Assembly (NCBI RefSeq): GCF_034497705.1
Contig: NZ_JAXRUV010000001.1
Coordinates: forward strand, 62,001 to 126,000
Direction: 5' to 3'
DNA length: 64,000 nt
Origin: Marinococcus luteus_A
GTDB lineage: Bacteria > Bacillota > Bacilli > Bacillales > Marinococcaceae
The notes beneath the pieces are model-generated. The model had not been told where the DNA came from and made no database searches. It saw only the letters and a list, made by a program, of their open reading frames with translations. A program made the position numbers and the translations under genes. Below, in pieces: positions 16,901 through 24,723 of the stretch (position 1 is the stretch's first letter; each line of letters starts with the position of its first letter).

Positions 16901-17402
16901 GTATCCAAAAGTATACATGGAGTTTGAACAGTTCCGTCAAAGCTTCAGTGATGTGTCTGTGCTGGATACACCGACATTCTTCTACGGGCTGGAGCTCGGA
17001 GAGACAGTGGAAGTGGAAATTGAAAAAGGAAAGACGCTGATCGTGAAGCTAATCTCTGTATCAGAGCCGGACGAAACGGGTCATAGAAACGTGTATTTTG
17101 AATTGAACGGACAATCCCGCGAAGTAGTCGTGAAGGATAAAAACGCCAAGGTGGATGCCAGCGTGCGTCCGAAAGTAGACAAATCAAATCCTAACCAAAT
17201 TGGAGCGACGATGCCTGGAACTGTGCTGAAAACCTCTGTAAAAGAAGGAGATGAAGTGGTTAAAGGCGACCAGCTCATGATTACAGAAGCAATGAAGATG
17301 GAAACGACCGTACAGGCGCCATTTGATGGAAAAATTAAAGGCGTGTATGTAGGAAATAATGAACCGATCGAATCGGGAGATCTTCTTATCGAATTTGAAT
17401 AA
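13956..17402 (+). CDS. pyc: Pyruvate carboxylase
   Basis: Biotin-dependent anaplerotic enzyme making oxaloacetate from pyruvate, bicarbonate and ATP; cytoplasmic tetramer. At 1148 residues it equals the B. subtilis enzyme. Domains in order are biotin carboxylase (about 1-460; glycine-rich ATP loop SLGGGGRGMRIV near 166-177, and VNPRVQVEHTITE), carboxyltransferase (about 530-800; TLLTDTTFRDAHQSL start, with metal-binding HLHTHDTSG), the PC-specific domain, and biotinyl carrier (last 75 residues) with the biotinylated Lys1114 in EAMKMET. The ATG follows gaggaggag. The terminator at 17414 ends a single-gene unit. Confidence 0.97.
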   Translation: MNGLENIKKVLVANRGEIAIRIFRACTELHIRTVAIYSNEDVGAFHRYKADEAYLVGEGQKPIDAYLDIEDIIRTAKENGVDAIHPGYGFLSENIDFARRCDEEGITFIGPETRHLEMFGDKVKARETAIAADLPVIPGSDGPVDSVEEVKDFTDKHGFPIMIKASLGGGGRGMRIVRDAESLEDAYDRAKSEAKSAFGNDIVYVEKFVENPKHIEVQVLGDKAGNVIHLYERDCSIQRRHQKVVEVAPSIALDESLRERICDAAVKLARNIEYVNAGTVEFLVNDQGEFFFIEVNPRVQVEHTITEMITGVDIVQSQLKIADGGTLHDASIDIPEQKDIKTFGYAIQSRVTTEDPANDFMPDTGRIMAYRSSGGFGVRLDAGNGFQGAIISPYYDSLLVKVSTWARTFEGASEKMLRNLREFRIRGIRTNIPFLENVVQHDKFINGTYDTSFIDSSPELFVFPVRQDRGTKMLTFIGETIVNGYPGLENTPKPTLNKPVVPKIDKKKPIPRGTKQILDEQGPEGLANWVKDQNEVLLTDTTFRDAHQSLLATRVRSDDLKRIAEPTSRMLPNLFSSEMWGGATFDVAMRFLHEDPWTRLIELRERMPNTLLQMLFRSSNAVGYKNYPDNLIKEFVHKSAHAGIDVFRIFDSLNWLKGMTLTIDEVRQTNKIAEAAMCYTGDILDPKREKYDLKYYKNLAKELENAGAHILGIKDMAGLLKPEAAYQLVSELKDSISIPVHLHTHDTSGNGIFTYARAVEAGVDIVDVAESSMAGLTSQPSADGLYYALSGNKRQPKIDVGALQELSDFWDTTREYYQGFESGMRSPAPEVYEHEMPGGQYSNLQQQAKAVGLGDRWREVKKMYRRVNDMFGDVVKVTPSSKIVGDMALYMVQNDLTEEDVYDNGQNLDFPDSVVEFFQGYLGQPHQGFPEKLQKIILKDRTPITNRPGENLEPVDFKAIEEELFNTLDRPVTSHDMISYAMYPKVYMEFEQFRQSFSDVSVLDTPTFFYGLELGETVEVEIEKGKTLIVKLISVSEPDETGHRNVYFELNGQSREVVVKDKNAKVDASVRPKVDKSNPNQIGATMPGTVLKTSVKEGDEVVKGDQLMITEAMKMETTVQAPFDGKIKGVYVGNNEPIESGDLLIEFE

Positions 17403-17413
17403 CAGGTAAAAAA

Positions 17414-17440
17414 GATCGGCCGGCGGGCCGGTCTTTTTTT
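17414..17440 (+). terminator. Terminator of pyc
   Basis: An 8-bp stem with one G-T pair (17414-17421 with 17426-17433) followed by seven or more T. Confidence 0.8.
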
Positions 17441-17608
17441 ATGATGAATATAAAAAAGTGAAAGTGACTTTTTCCCAGCCCTAAGAAAATATTTCTGAAA
17501 GGTAAAATTTGTTGAAAAGGATGTTTTCTTTAGGAAAAAGCGTAAAATAAACGGAAAAAAGGTATAGAATTGAAGAGGAAGCATTAGGGTGTAAAAGGAG
17601 CGGAGTGT

Positions 17609-19036
17609 ATGACTGAAGTAAGTGCTTTATGGATGCGAAGGGATTTAAGGTTAACAGATAACCGGGCAATGCATGAAATGCAGCGATGGGTGGAAGCAGA
17701 AGGAGACAGGCAGTGGTTTTTAGTTTTTCATCTTGACCCAGACTTTTATGAGTATACGTGCCCTCATCATGATTATTTTTTTCAAAATCTAGAAAAATTT
17801 CGTGAAGAATGCGATGATCAACATATACAATTATATTTTCTGCACGGTCCAGCAAATGAAGCTTTCACGTACTTAAAAGAAAAAGTTCCGCAGCTTACGC
17901 ATTTATTTTTTAATGAAGACGAGGCGCCGCAGGCGGCCCGGCGGGATAACCAGGTATTAAAAGAAATGGAGCAGAAAAGCGTAGAAGCACATGCTTATAA
18001 AGATGCTCATTTTCATCGTTCCGATGAAGTGAAGAAAAAGGACGGAGGATTCTATTCCGTCTACACTCCTTATTATCGTGCCTGGCGCCAGCTTGAAAAA
18101 GAACAGCCGTATGAATGCAGGCTCGATCACATTATCAGCCAGCAGGCCCGTCTGGAACTGCCGCAAAAGACTGCTTATAATAAACTATCTTCTTATTTGA
18201 ACAATAACAAAAAGACGTGGGAGCGCACCGCGGAGAAAGACGGGCGGGAACGGCTGGAAATGTTTGTGGAGGAAATTGCCCCGGAGTATCATGAAACGAA
18301 TAATGCCCTTTCGAGCGATGGAACGAGCCGGCTTTCTGCCTACTTAAAAACCGGCCGGCTGTCAGTTCGGACGATTTATCAAGCCCTTTCAGAGCAGCTT
18401 GAAGAGGGGGACCCGGGGGCTGAAGCTTTTGTCAGTGAACTTGCCTGGAGAGATTATTACAATATGATTCACGCCACGCGTCCTGAGCTGAAAAACAAGG
18501 AGCTAAAAGAGGCGTACCGGGATCTGCGGTGGGAGTATGATGAAAAAAGACTGCAGACGTGGAAGGAAGGCCGTACTGGCTATCCGATTGTAGATGCCTG
18601 TATGCGGCAGTTAAATGAAATAGGCTGGATGCATAACCGCGGAAGAATGATCGCTGCTTCCTTTCTAACTAAGGATTATTTGATTGACTGGAGAGAAGGG
18701 GAGAGGTATTTTGCTGAAAGGCTGATTGATTATGATCCTTCTTCCAATGCCGGGGGATGGCAGTGGGCTGCATCTACTGGTACAGATGCGGTGCCTTACT
18801 TCCGCGTCTTTTCTCCAGTGAGGCAGAGTGAACGTTTTGACCCGCAGGGCGATTATATTCGTGAATACGTGCCGGAGCTTCAGTCAGTTCCAAAAAAATA
18901 TATTCATACTCCGTGGAAAATGAGTGAAAAGCAGCAGCGGGATTACGGCTGCATCCTCGGAGAGGACTACCCGGAGCCTGAGGTGGACCATTCGGTACAG
19001 CGAAAGAAAGCAATTGAAATGTTTAAAGGAGAGTAA
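17609..19036 (+). CDS. phr: Deoxyribodipyrimidine photolyase (cryptochrome/photolyase family)
   Basis: Light-driven repair of UV-induced cyclobutane pyrimidine dimers. 475 residues, normal for class I enzymes. The N-terminal Rossmann antenna domain begins LWMRRDLRLTDNRAM. The C-terminal FAD domain carries SELAWRDYYNMI, GRTGYPIVDACMRQLNEIGW, the family signature MHNRGRMIAASFLTKDYLIDW and NAGGWQWAASTGTDAVPYFR. The asparagine in NRGRM and the W-rich electron path support photolyase rather than a divergent cryptochrome. The antenna cofactor is unknown. It is followed after only 3 bases by the Eis-like gene, so the two are probably co-transcribed. A UV-exposed, shallow saline habitat would fit, but that is inference. 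Confidence 0.94.
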   Translation: MTEVSALWMRRDLRLTDNRAMHEMQRWVEAEGDRQWFLVFHLDPDFYEYTCPHHDYFFQNLEKFREECDDQHIQLYFLHGPANEAFTYLKEKVPQLTHLFFNEDEAPQAARRDNQVLKEMEQKSVEAHAYKDAHFHRSDEVKKKDGGFYSVYTPYYRAWRQLEKEQPYECRLDHIISQQARLELPQKTAYNKLSSYLNNNKKTWERTAEKDGRERLEMFVEEIAPEYHETNNALSSDGTSRLSAYLKTGRLSVRTIYQALSEQLEEGDPGAEAFVSELAWRDYYNMIHATRPELKNKELKEAYRDLRWEYDEKRLQTWKEGRTGYPIVDACMRQLNEIGWMHNRGRMIAASFLTKDYLIDWREGERYFAERLIDYDPSSNAGGWQWAASTGTDAVPYFRVFSPVRQSERFDPQGDYIREYVPELQSVPKKYIHTPWKMSEKQQRDYGCILGEDYPEPEVDHSVQRKKAIEMFKGE

Positions 19037-19039
19037 GCC

Positions 19040-20209
19040 ATGGACATTCGCCGTATGAAAAAATCAGAAATTGATCAGAGTCTGGATCTGGCCCAATATG
19101 CTTTTCAAATTCATTTAACCGAAGAACAGCGCCGGGAGAGGCGGCGGACTATCGTTCCCCAGGATAACTGGGTCGCGGTCGAACGGGGCAAGGTCCTCTC
19201 TAAAGTAGCTATTTTCCCCACGGTAGTTTACCTCGGAGACGTAAAAATGCCGATGGGAGGAATTTCCGGTGTGGCAACATGGCCGGAAAAGCGCCGGGGC
19301 AGCCTGGTGCGTTCATTGCTGAAAGAAGCGCTAGTGGATTTGAGGGACCGGGGGGTTCCGATCTCGATGCTTTATCCGTTTTCGACTTCATTTTACCGGA
19401 AATTCGGCTGGGAGGTGTTCTGTGATACAAAGCACTGGACGGTGACGAAAAACGAACTTCCGGATACTGGGGAGCCTGAAAAAGGCAGCATTCGCCGAAT
19501 TTACCAGCAGGACTGGCAGATTCTCGACTATATCTATCAGAAATGGGCAAAACAGTATGCCGGCATGATTGCGCGCTCTGAACAGTGGTGGAAAAACCGG
19601 ACGCTTCAGCGAAAAAAAGGCAATGCCGCTGTTTACACTGACGCGAATGGTTTTGACAGCGGGTACGTGCTGTATGAGGTAAAAGAGCAGCAGCTGACCG
19701 TGCATGAATTTGTGGCCTGGCATGAAGATGCCCGCAGAGAATTGTGGCGTTTTTTGGCGAATCATGATTCCATGATTGAAACCGCTAAAATTTCTCCAGT
19801 TATTGATGATCCCAGCCGTTATCTGCTGCCGGAGCCGAAAATTGAAGAAACGAGAAAAAGCTACTTTATGGCCAGGATTGTCGATGTATATCCATTTTTG
19901 CATCAGTACCCGTTGAATCTGCCGACCGAGGAGTCTCTCGTGCTGCATGTGGAGGATGACTTCTGTGATTGGAACAATACGAGCTGGCAGCTGTATAAAT
20001 CGAAAGAGGGCCGGACAGAAATTAAAGAAGTTCTCTCAAACCGTACCGGCATCGAACTTTCCATTAATACCTTAACTGCTCTTGTTATGGGGTATATTAC
20101 CGTACGTGAAGCTGAGCGCACGTCGCTGGTGAAAGGAAATAAACAGCAGCTCGAGCTGCTTAACCGTGCTCTCCCGGAATTCACTCCATTTATGTATGAC
20201 TTTTTCTAA
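19040..20209 (+). CDS. Eis-like GNAT N-acetyltransferase
   Basis: A 389-residue member of the Eis (enhanced intracellular survival) group: two tandem GNAT folds followed by a sterol-carrier-like C-terminal domain. The first GNAT domain shows the cofactor region GGISGVATWPEKRRGSLVRS near 72-91 and the conserved SMLYPFSTSFYRKFGWE. The C-terminus contains LVMGYITVREAE, and the chain ends in a carboxyl phenylalanine (TPFMYDFF), as Eis enzymes typically do. Family members acetylate amines on aminoglycosides or peptides. The physiological substrate is unknown. The ATG lies 3 bases after the phr stop, with gagtaagcc before it. Confidence 0.85.
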   Translation: MDIRRMKKSEIDQSLDLAQYAFQIHLTEEQRRERRRTIVPQDNWVAVERGKVLSKVAIFPTVVYLGDVKMPMGGISGVATWPEKRRGSLVRSLLKEALVDLRDRGVPISMLYPFSTSFYRKFGWEVFCDTKHWTVTKNELPDTGEPEKGSIRRIYQQDWQILDYIYQKWAKQYAGMIARSEQWWKNRTLQRKKGNAAVYTDANGFDSGYVLYEVKEQQLTVHEFVAWHEDARRELWRFLANHDSMIETAKISPVIDDPSRYLLPEPKIEETRKSYFMARIVDVYPFLHQYPLNLPTEESLVLHVEDDFCDWNNTSWQLYKSKEGRTEIKEVLSNRTGIELSINTLTALVMGYITVREAERTSLVKGNKQQLELLNRALPEFTPFMYDFF

Positions 20210-20216
20210 TGCAAAA

Positions 20217-20247
20217 AAGCAGGCCTTTTAATGATGAAGGCCTGCTT
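20217..20247. terminator. Bidirectional terminator between the Eis-like gene and ctaA
   Basis: An 11-bp perfect stem (20217-20227 with 20237-20247) between convergent genes, with A- and T-rich flanks. Confidence 0.82.
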
Positions 20248-21127
20248 CTTTCTGCTTGATGTTATTGGAGGTGCTGGTAAGCTCTGATGCTGAAAGGGCC
20301 GGACGCCTCGTAATAATCACGAGCATATAGGTCATAATAGTGAAAATAATGCTGATTGTCAGCGCATGAATAAGCACTGATGTTAAGTGAGGCGCCCCGA
20401 AAAGGAGAGCGATACCTGCGCCTGCCTGAACGAGCATTAAAACGAAGGTCATCACACTCATAGCAGCAAGGGAGGTGTAGGACCTGAATCGTTTCAGCGT
20501 CCAAATCATCAGAACCGCGACGACAATCATGAGGGCAACAGCAGCGCCGCGATGGATCCACCCGGCCATCTCTGATCCGCCGGAGTGCTTCACGTAGGCC
20601 CCGGTATAGATGACAGCGTAAGAATAGACGATAGTAGCGATCAGGTAACTACGGTAGCCTTTCGTTACTTTAGGCTGCAGCGCCGGCTTCTCGTTGTCCT
20701 CAAAGGCCAGTATTGTGAGCATGATAACTGTGGCAAGTGAAATGGCACTGATGCCGAAATGAAGCGCGAGCACGAGACTCGAGTTGCCCCAAATGACAGC
20801 GCCGGCTCCCATTAATCCCTGAAAGATAATAAATAATACAGCCATCAGCGCCATAAATTTTGTCTCCCGTAGGTGGGAAAGCTTCACGGACGACCAGATA
20901 GCAAGAATGATAACAAAAAGTCCCATCAGTCCCGACCAGAGCCGGTGGCTGTATTCAATGATAGTGGCGACGGCAGGGTTGGAAGGTACTACTTCCCCAA
21001 AGCAAAGCGGCCAGGTGGCACCGCAGCCTTCCCCGGACCCTGTGTTAGTCACCAGAGCTCCCTGCAGCAGTACAATGAGCATGCCGATGGAAGTAATGAC
21101 GCCAAATATGCGTAGTCCCCAGTGCAA
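20228..21127 (-). CDS. ctaA: Heme A synthase (CtaA/COX15)
   Basis: An integral membrane enzyme that oxidises heme O to heme A for aa3-type cytochrome oxidase. 299 residues with about eight hydrophobic helices. The TTG start follows GAAGGAGTGA. Diagnostic features are GALVTNTGSGEGCGATWPLC near residues 23-42 with the paired cysteines (about 35 and 42), the heme ligand histidine in EYSHRLWSG near 60, LALHFGISA, and later histidines in WIHRGAA and LIHALT. It is divergent from the DUF420 gene. In B. subtilis ctaA stands opposite ctaB and the oxidase genes, which are not here. Confidence 0.94.
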   Translation of the reverse strand: MHWGLRIFGVITSIGMLIVLLQGALVTNTGSGEGCGATWPLCFGEVVPSNPAVATIIEYSHRLWSGLMGLFVIILAIWSSVKLSHLRETKFMALMAVLFIIFQGLMGAGAVIWGNSSLVLALHFGISAISLATVIMLTILAFEDNEKPALQPKVTKGYRSYLIATIVYSYAVIYTGAYVKHSGGSEMAGWIHRGAAVALMIVVAVLMIWTLKRFRSYTSLAAMSVMTFVLMLVQAGAGIALLFGAPHLTSVLIHALTISIIFTIMTYMLVIITRRPALSASELTSTSNNIKQKEAGLHH

Positions 21128-21252
21128 AATAAGTCACTCCTTCAATATAAATGCAATTAAAAATTCCACGTTTTTCTTACATAATTAATCGTAGATTTCC
21201 AGTCTGAAAAAGTCAATTTTTAATACTGGTCCGCCCGTGAACAAATAATGAA

Positions 21253-21271
21253 ATGTGAAAAATATGTGAAA
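21253..21271. promoter_or_regulatory. Direct repeats, possible ResD-type site between ctaA and DUF420 gene
   Basis: ATGTGAAA occurs at 21253-21260 and again at 21264-21271, 11 bases apart, about one helical turn. The motif resembles the TTTGTGAAT-like sites bound by ResD upstream of B. subtilis ctaA. The intergenic region of about 250 bases serves two divergent respiratory genes. Confidence 0.4.
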
Positions 21272-21380
21272 GCAGCAACGGCAAAGAAAAAACGTTCACT
21301 GGATTGTTAATTCAGGGTTCTGCAAAAAGCCGCATGATTTAGTATAATATAACCGCTACCAGAGAAGAGGAGGAATATAC

Positions 21381-21935
21381 GTGTCGCATTTAAAAGCCGA
21401 AGAACAGAAGCGCACTAATCGTACGCACACGTGGATCGTGATACTGCTCAGCGTGATTATTAACGGGCTCGTCACGATTTTGATTTTTGTAGAAGGCGGC
21501 GGGCAGACATTTAACGGCTTCGATTTGACCATTCTGCCGATGATGAATGCAATATTTAACAGTTTTACGACTGTATTTTTACTCGGAGCTTTATACTTTA
21601 TATTAAGAAAAAATATTAAGATGCATCGCCGGTTTATATACGGGGCATTCTCGACCACCGCTCTTTTTCTCGTGACGTATCTGGCGTACCACAGCCTTGC
21701 ATCGAGCACGTCCTACGGCGGAGAAGGAATCATTCAATATGTGTATTACTTTATTTTGATCTCTCACATTATTTTGGCAGCATTGATCGTGCCGCTTTCA
21801 ATCTATACTTTTTTGAAAGGCTTTACGTATCAGGTGCAGAAGCACCGTAAAATTGCCCGGTGGACGATGCCGCTGTGGCTGTATGTGAGCATTACCGGCG
21901 TGGTGGTTTATTTCATGATCGCACCGTACTATTAA
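21381..21935 (+). CDS. DUF420 family membrane protein (CtaM/YozB-like)
   Basis: A 184-residue protein with about five hydrophobic segments (e.g. WIVILLSVIINGLVTILIFV near residues 18-37). Conserved histidines sit in MHRRF, YHS and SHIILAA, which could bind heme or copper. DUF420 proteins include B. subtilis YozB and S. aureus CtaM, the latter required for aa3 oxidase function. The placement opposite ctaA fits a role in terminal oxidase maturation. The GTG start follows agaggagga. A terminator follows directly. Confidence 0.85.
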   Translation: MSHLKAEEQKRTNRTHTWIVILLSVIINGLVTILIFVEGGGQTFNGFDLTILPMMNAIFNSFTTVFLLGALYFILRKNIKMHRRFIYGAFSTTALFLVTYLAYHSLASSTSYGGEGIIQYVYYFILISHIILAALIVPLSIYTFLKGFTYQVQKHRKIARWTMPLWLYVSITGVVVYFMIAPYY

Positions 21936-21936
21936 G

Positions 21937-21966
21937 AAAAAGGAAAGCCCCGGCGGCTTTCCTTTT
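21937..21966. terminator. Terminator between DUF420 gene and AI-2E gene
   Basis: A 12- to 13-bp stem (21937-21949 with 21955-21967) with A- and T-rich ends, between convergent genes. Confidence 0.8.
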
Positions 21967-21967
21967 T

Positions 21968-23032
21968 CTATACTCTGAAATTTAATTTGATGAGCCCTGC
22001 TTCCCTTGCAGACGTAAAAGCAATAACTGCGAGTGGGCCGACGATAAAGCCTACTACGCCGAGAAGGGTAAGCCCGAGATACAGGCTGATTAATGTAGCA
22101 AGCGGGGAGAGTCCGATATGGTGTCCCATCACCTTTGGTTCGACCGTGCGGCGAATAATGAGCAGAACAATACCAAGCGCCAGCAGCTGTGTTCCAAGGA
22201 CAAGATCGCCGCTGATATACATATAGATAGACCACGGGGCGAGGATGGCGATCGAGCCGATAATTGGAATGAAATCAATGGCCCAGATAATCAGACTCAT
22301 CACAACCGCCACTTCCGGGGTGAAAATCATTAATCCGATAAACGTAACCGCGAGTATAATTAAGCTGACTAAAAATTGAGCTTTGAAGAAGCCGAGAATC
22401 ACTTCAGCAAGCCGGTTGGTCATGAATTGAAATTTTTCACCAGTTTCAGGCTTTAAAAAGGAATAGAATTTGTCCGTCAGTCTTGGGAGATCGATCATGA
22501 ACAAATACAGAGCGATCAAATACACTAAAAACATGATTAAATAACCTGGGATAGAAGCAACAACCGCCGTCGCCTGATTCAGCAGATCGTCGCTTGCGAT
22601 ATTTTCCTGGAGCCCGGTAAGCATTTCGGCAATCCGGCTGTTGATCTGGTCGATGGTGTCCTGTGGCAGATTCCACTGCTCATAGCGGTTGTTCAGTCCG
22701 GTTTGAACGTTTTCTACGGTATCCACAAGATTGCTAATATATGTAGGGAGATTTTTGGAGAAAGCCACCAGCTGGGTGATCACCTGCGTAATCAACAAAT
22801 AGCCGAGTAAAATCAATAGTAATAGAAAAGCCGAGAAAACGATCATAACTGAAAACGGCCGCTTAATCTTAAGAGAACGCATAGCGAGGCGCACAGCCGG
22901 AGAAAGGGCCAGGGCTGTCAGCCACGCAAGAATAATAGGACCTGAGACTGGCAGAATAAAGTAAAGAGCGACAAGGGCAAGAACGATGCCGATAAACCGG
23001 AAGATATTTTTTTTTGTCAGCAGGGCGGTCAC
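21968..23032 (-). CDS. AI-2E family transporter (YtvI-like)
   Basis: A 354-residue membrane protein with about eight helices in the AI-2E/PerM arrangement: two N-terminal helices, a soluble segment around residues 85-150 (LPTYISNLVDTVENVQTGL), then the C-terminal bundle with AIDFIPIIGSIAILAPWSIY and the typical ending PKVMGHHIGLSPLATLISLY. The family ranges from autoinducer-2 exporters to Na+/H+ antiporters. In sporulating bacilli the closest paralogue, YtvI, is a sporulation membrane protein, so retention here would need another role if the organism is asporogenous. The GTG start follows AAAGGAG. Confidence 0.85.
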   Translation of the reverse strand: MTALLTKKNIFRFIGIVLALVALYFILPVSGPIILAWLTALALSPAVRLAMRSLKIKRPFSVMIVFSAFLLLLILLGYLLITQVITQLVAFSKNLPTYISNLVDTVENVQTGLNNRYEQWNLPQDTIDQINSRIAEMLTGLQENIASDDLLNQATAVVASIPGYLIMFLVYLIALYLFMIDLPRLTDKFYSFLKPETGEKFQFMTNRLAEVILGFFKAQFLVSLIILAVTFIGLMIFTPEVAVVMSLIIWAIDFIPIIGSIAILAPWSIYMYISGDLVLGTQLLALGIVLLIIRRTVEPKVMGHHIGLSPLATLISLYLGLTLLGVVGFIVGPLAVIAFTSAREAGLIKLNFRV

Positions 23033-23129
23033 AGGGAAACTCCTTTCGTCAAAATGAAGCAGTATGTACGTACTTTATTCATTATAATGTATTTAGAAGG
23101 ATAGTAGTACTAAATTAATGGACGCTGAG

Positions 23130-23642
23130 TCAGGAGCGGGCAGCCTGTTTTAAATAAAAGGTGCCGTCTGCTTTTGCAATAAGCCGGTTTTCTTCATCAT
23201 AAACTGCGGCTTCGGCATAGGAGATCCGGCGGCCGACGGTGACTGGAGACGCTTTGCAGGTGAGCTGCCTGCCGGTGCCGGCTGAAATAAATTGTACGTG
23301 AATATCGATCGTTAAAATATCGCCGGGAACTGGAGACAGCTCTGAAAGAAGCACTCCCATGGAATTATCCATGATCGTCGTCAGTACACCACCGTGAACG
23401 ATGCCGTGAGTGTTGTGCAGGCCGGAATGAACGGGAATCTGAGCGCAGAGCGTTTCTTCATTCTCCCAGTAGGTGGACGTATGCATCAAATGCTCCACGC
23501 CGCTTCTGGCGTCTGAAGTATCCCAGTCGTGCAGTAATTTAAGATAATGTCTGGTCAGCTCTTTGGCTTTCGGGGAGCCATCTGCCAGAATGCCTTCAAG
23601 CATCTCTTGTTCTGTGAGCTGAGGTGAATGTTTTTCCGTCAT
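23130..23642 (-). CDS. PaaI family hotdog-fold thioesterase
   Basis: 170 residues from the ATG at 23642, 9 bases after GGAGAGG. The earlier ATG at 23651 lies too close to that RBS. The core hotdog motif HNTHGIVHGGVLTTIMDNSM is visible near residues 73-92, with the catalytic-type HGGV-x-D pattern, and the terminal strand VTVGRRISYAEAAVYDEENR. The family hydrolyses acyl-CoA thioesters. The physiological acyl group is unknown. It stands alone between the AI-2E gene and ricF. Confidence 0.85.
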   Translation of the reverse strand: MTEKHSPQLTEQEMLEGILADGSPKAKELTRHYLKLLHDWDTSDARSGVEHLMHTSTYWENEETLCAQIPVHSGLHNTHGIVHGGVLTTIMDNSMGVLLSELSPVPGDILTIDIHVQFISAGTGRQLTCKASPVTVGRRISYAEAAVYDEENRLIAKADGTFYLKQAARS

Positions 23643-23770
23643 GTTTGTCATCCTCTCCGTAGTGCACTTCTTTTTATATTGTAGCAATAAGATAAAAAGC
23701 GAACAAATATGATGATTCGTTCTTCATAGAATGAAGGGATCCGTGATAAAATAAAAGTGGAGGTGAATGT

Positions 23771-24211
23771 ATGTCTGTAATAGAAGCATCGACGTCTGTG
23801 GATATACTCGAGCAATCGGAACAGTTAGGACAGATGGTTGTAGAGTCTCATATATATATTGAATATAAGGAAGCCAAAAAAGCGATGAAGGAGGATCCGG
23901 AAGCCCAGGAAAAAATTAATAATTTTTTAAGCTGGAAGGATCAGTACGAAGAAGTACAGCGCTTTGGGGCATATCACCCGGACTATAAGACAACCGCCAA
24001 ACAGGTGAGAGTCGTAAAGCGGGAAATGGATATGCATGAAACAGTCATCCGGTACCGTCAGGCAGAAAAAGCGCTTGATAATTTACTGACAGAAATATCC
24101 ACTCTTGTGGCGGAATCCGTATCATCTTCCATCAAGGTGCCTACGGGCAATCCGTTTTATGATAACCAGTCGTGCGGCTGTTCGACCGGCGGAAGCTGCG
24201 GCTGCTCGTGA
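23771..24211 (+). CDS. ricF: RicF/YlbF, Y-complex subunit
   Basis: 146 residues. YlbF forms with RicA (YmcA) and RicT (YaaT) the Y-complex, an Fe-S protein assembly that adjusts RNase Y-dependent mRNA maturation and, in B. subtilis, competence, biofilm and sporulation phosphorelay output. The helical body (QMVVESHIYIEYKEAKKAM to the central KINNFLSWKDQYEEV) is typical. The cysteine-rich tail CGCSTGGSCGCS at the C-terminus contributes cluster ligands. It is separated here from ylbG by 11 kb, unlike in B. subtilis. The RBS is ggaggtga. Confidence 0.9.
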   Translation: MSVIEASTSVDILEQSEQLGQMVVESHIYIEYKEAKKAMKEDPEAQEKINNFLSWKDQYEEVQRFGAYHPDYKTTAKQVRVVKREMDMHETVIRYRQAEKALDNLLTEISTLVAESVSSSIKVPTGNPFYDNQSCGCSTGGSCGCS

Positions 24212-24240
24212 TAAACATAAAACCTTCTCTTTTAGGGTAT

Positions 24241-24260
24241 ACCTCCTTGAAAGAGGAGGT
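24241..24260 (+). promoter_or_regulatory. Hairpin enclosing the RBS of the SRPBCC gene
   Basis: ACCTCCT (24241-24247) pairs perfectly with AGGAGGT (24254-24260), the Shine-Dalgarno sequence of the gene starting at 24268, with a 6-base loop. A short T-run follows, so the same hairpin could weakly terminate ricF transcription. Translation should be reduced unless the stem opens. Confidence 0.65.
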
Positions 24261-24267
24261 TTTTGCT

Positions 24268-24723
24268 ATGTTTAAAGGTGTGTTTGAAGCCCAAACCGTA
24301 GTGCCTGCGTCCAGAGAAGAAGTCTGGAATTACTTTCAGGACCCGGTGCAGCTTGAAGAGATGACGCAGTTTCCCGAGGTCGAGGTGGAAGCATCCGGTA
24401 AAGCTGAAGCAGGGGCGGAGATCCGGCTGTACCTTTATTTTGGTCTATGGAAAACGGTGTGGGATTCGGTTATTACTTACGTAGATGAACCGAGCTCGTT
24501 TCAGGATGAAGGAAAAAAACTGCCTTTTCCGTTTACGGCATGGAAGCATACTCATACTTTCCAGGAGCTCGGGCCGCTCACGGGAGTTCATGATTACATC
24601 GAATTTGAGTCAGTGGTGCCGGCATGGATGGTGAAGTGCTTTTTAGGCGGAATGTTTAAAAGCCGCAAAGCCTTTGTAGTAAAACAGTTCAGTCCGGAAA
24701 ATAAAGGAAGCTCCGCTTTTTAA
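24268..24723 (+). CDS. SRPBCC family (START-like) protein
   Basis: 151 residues from the ATG at 24268 (aggaggt, 7-base spacing). Upstream in-frame starts fall inside ricF and lack an RBS. The SRPBCC pattern is clear: FEAQTVVPASREEVWNYFQD at the start, PVQLEEMTQFPEVEVE, then GKKLPFPFTAWKHTHTF. Such proteins bind hydrophobic ligands in a deep pocket. The ligand is unknown. Translation may be controlled by the hairpin that covers its RBS. The gene's 3' end forms one arm of a terminator. Confidence 0.82.
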   Translation: MFKGVFEAQTVVPASREEVWNYFQDPVQLEEMTQFPEVEVEASGKAEAGAEIRLYLYFGLWKTVWDSVITYVDEPSSFQDEGKKLPFPFTAWKHTHTFQELGPLTGVHDYIEFESVVPAWMVKCFLGGMFKSRKAFVVKQFSPENKGSSAF

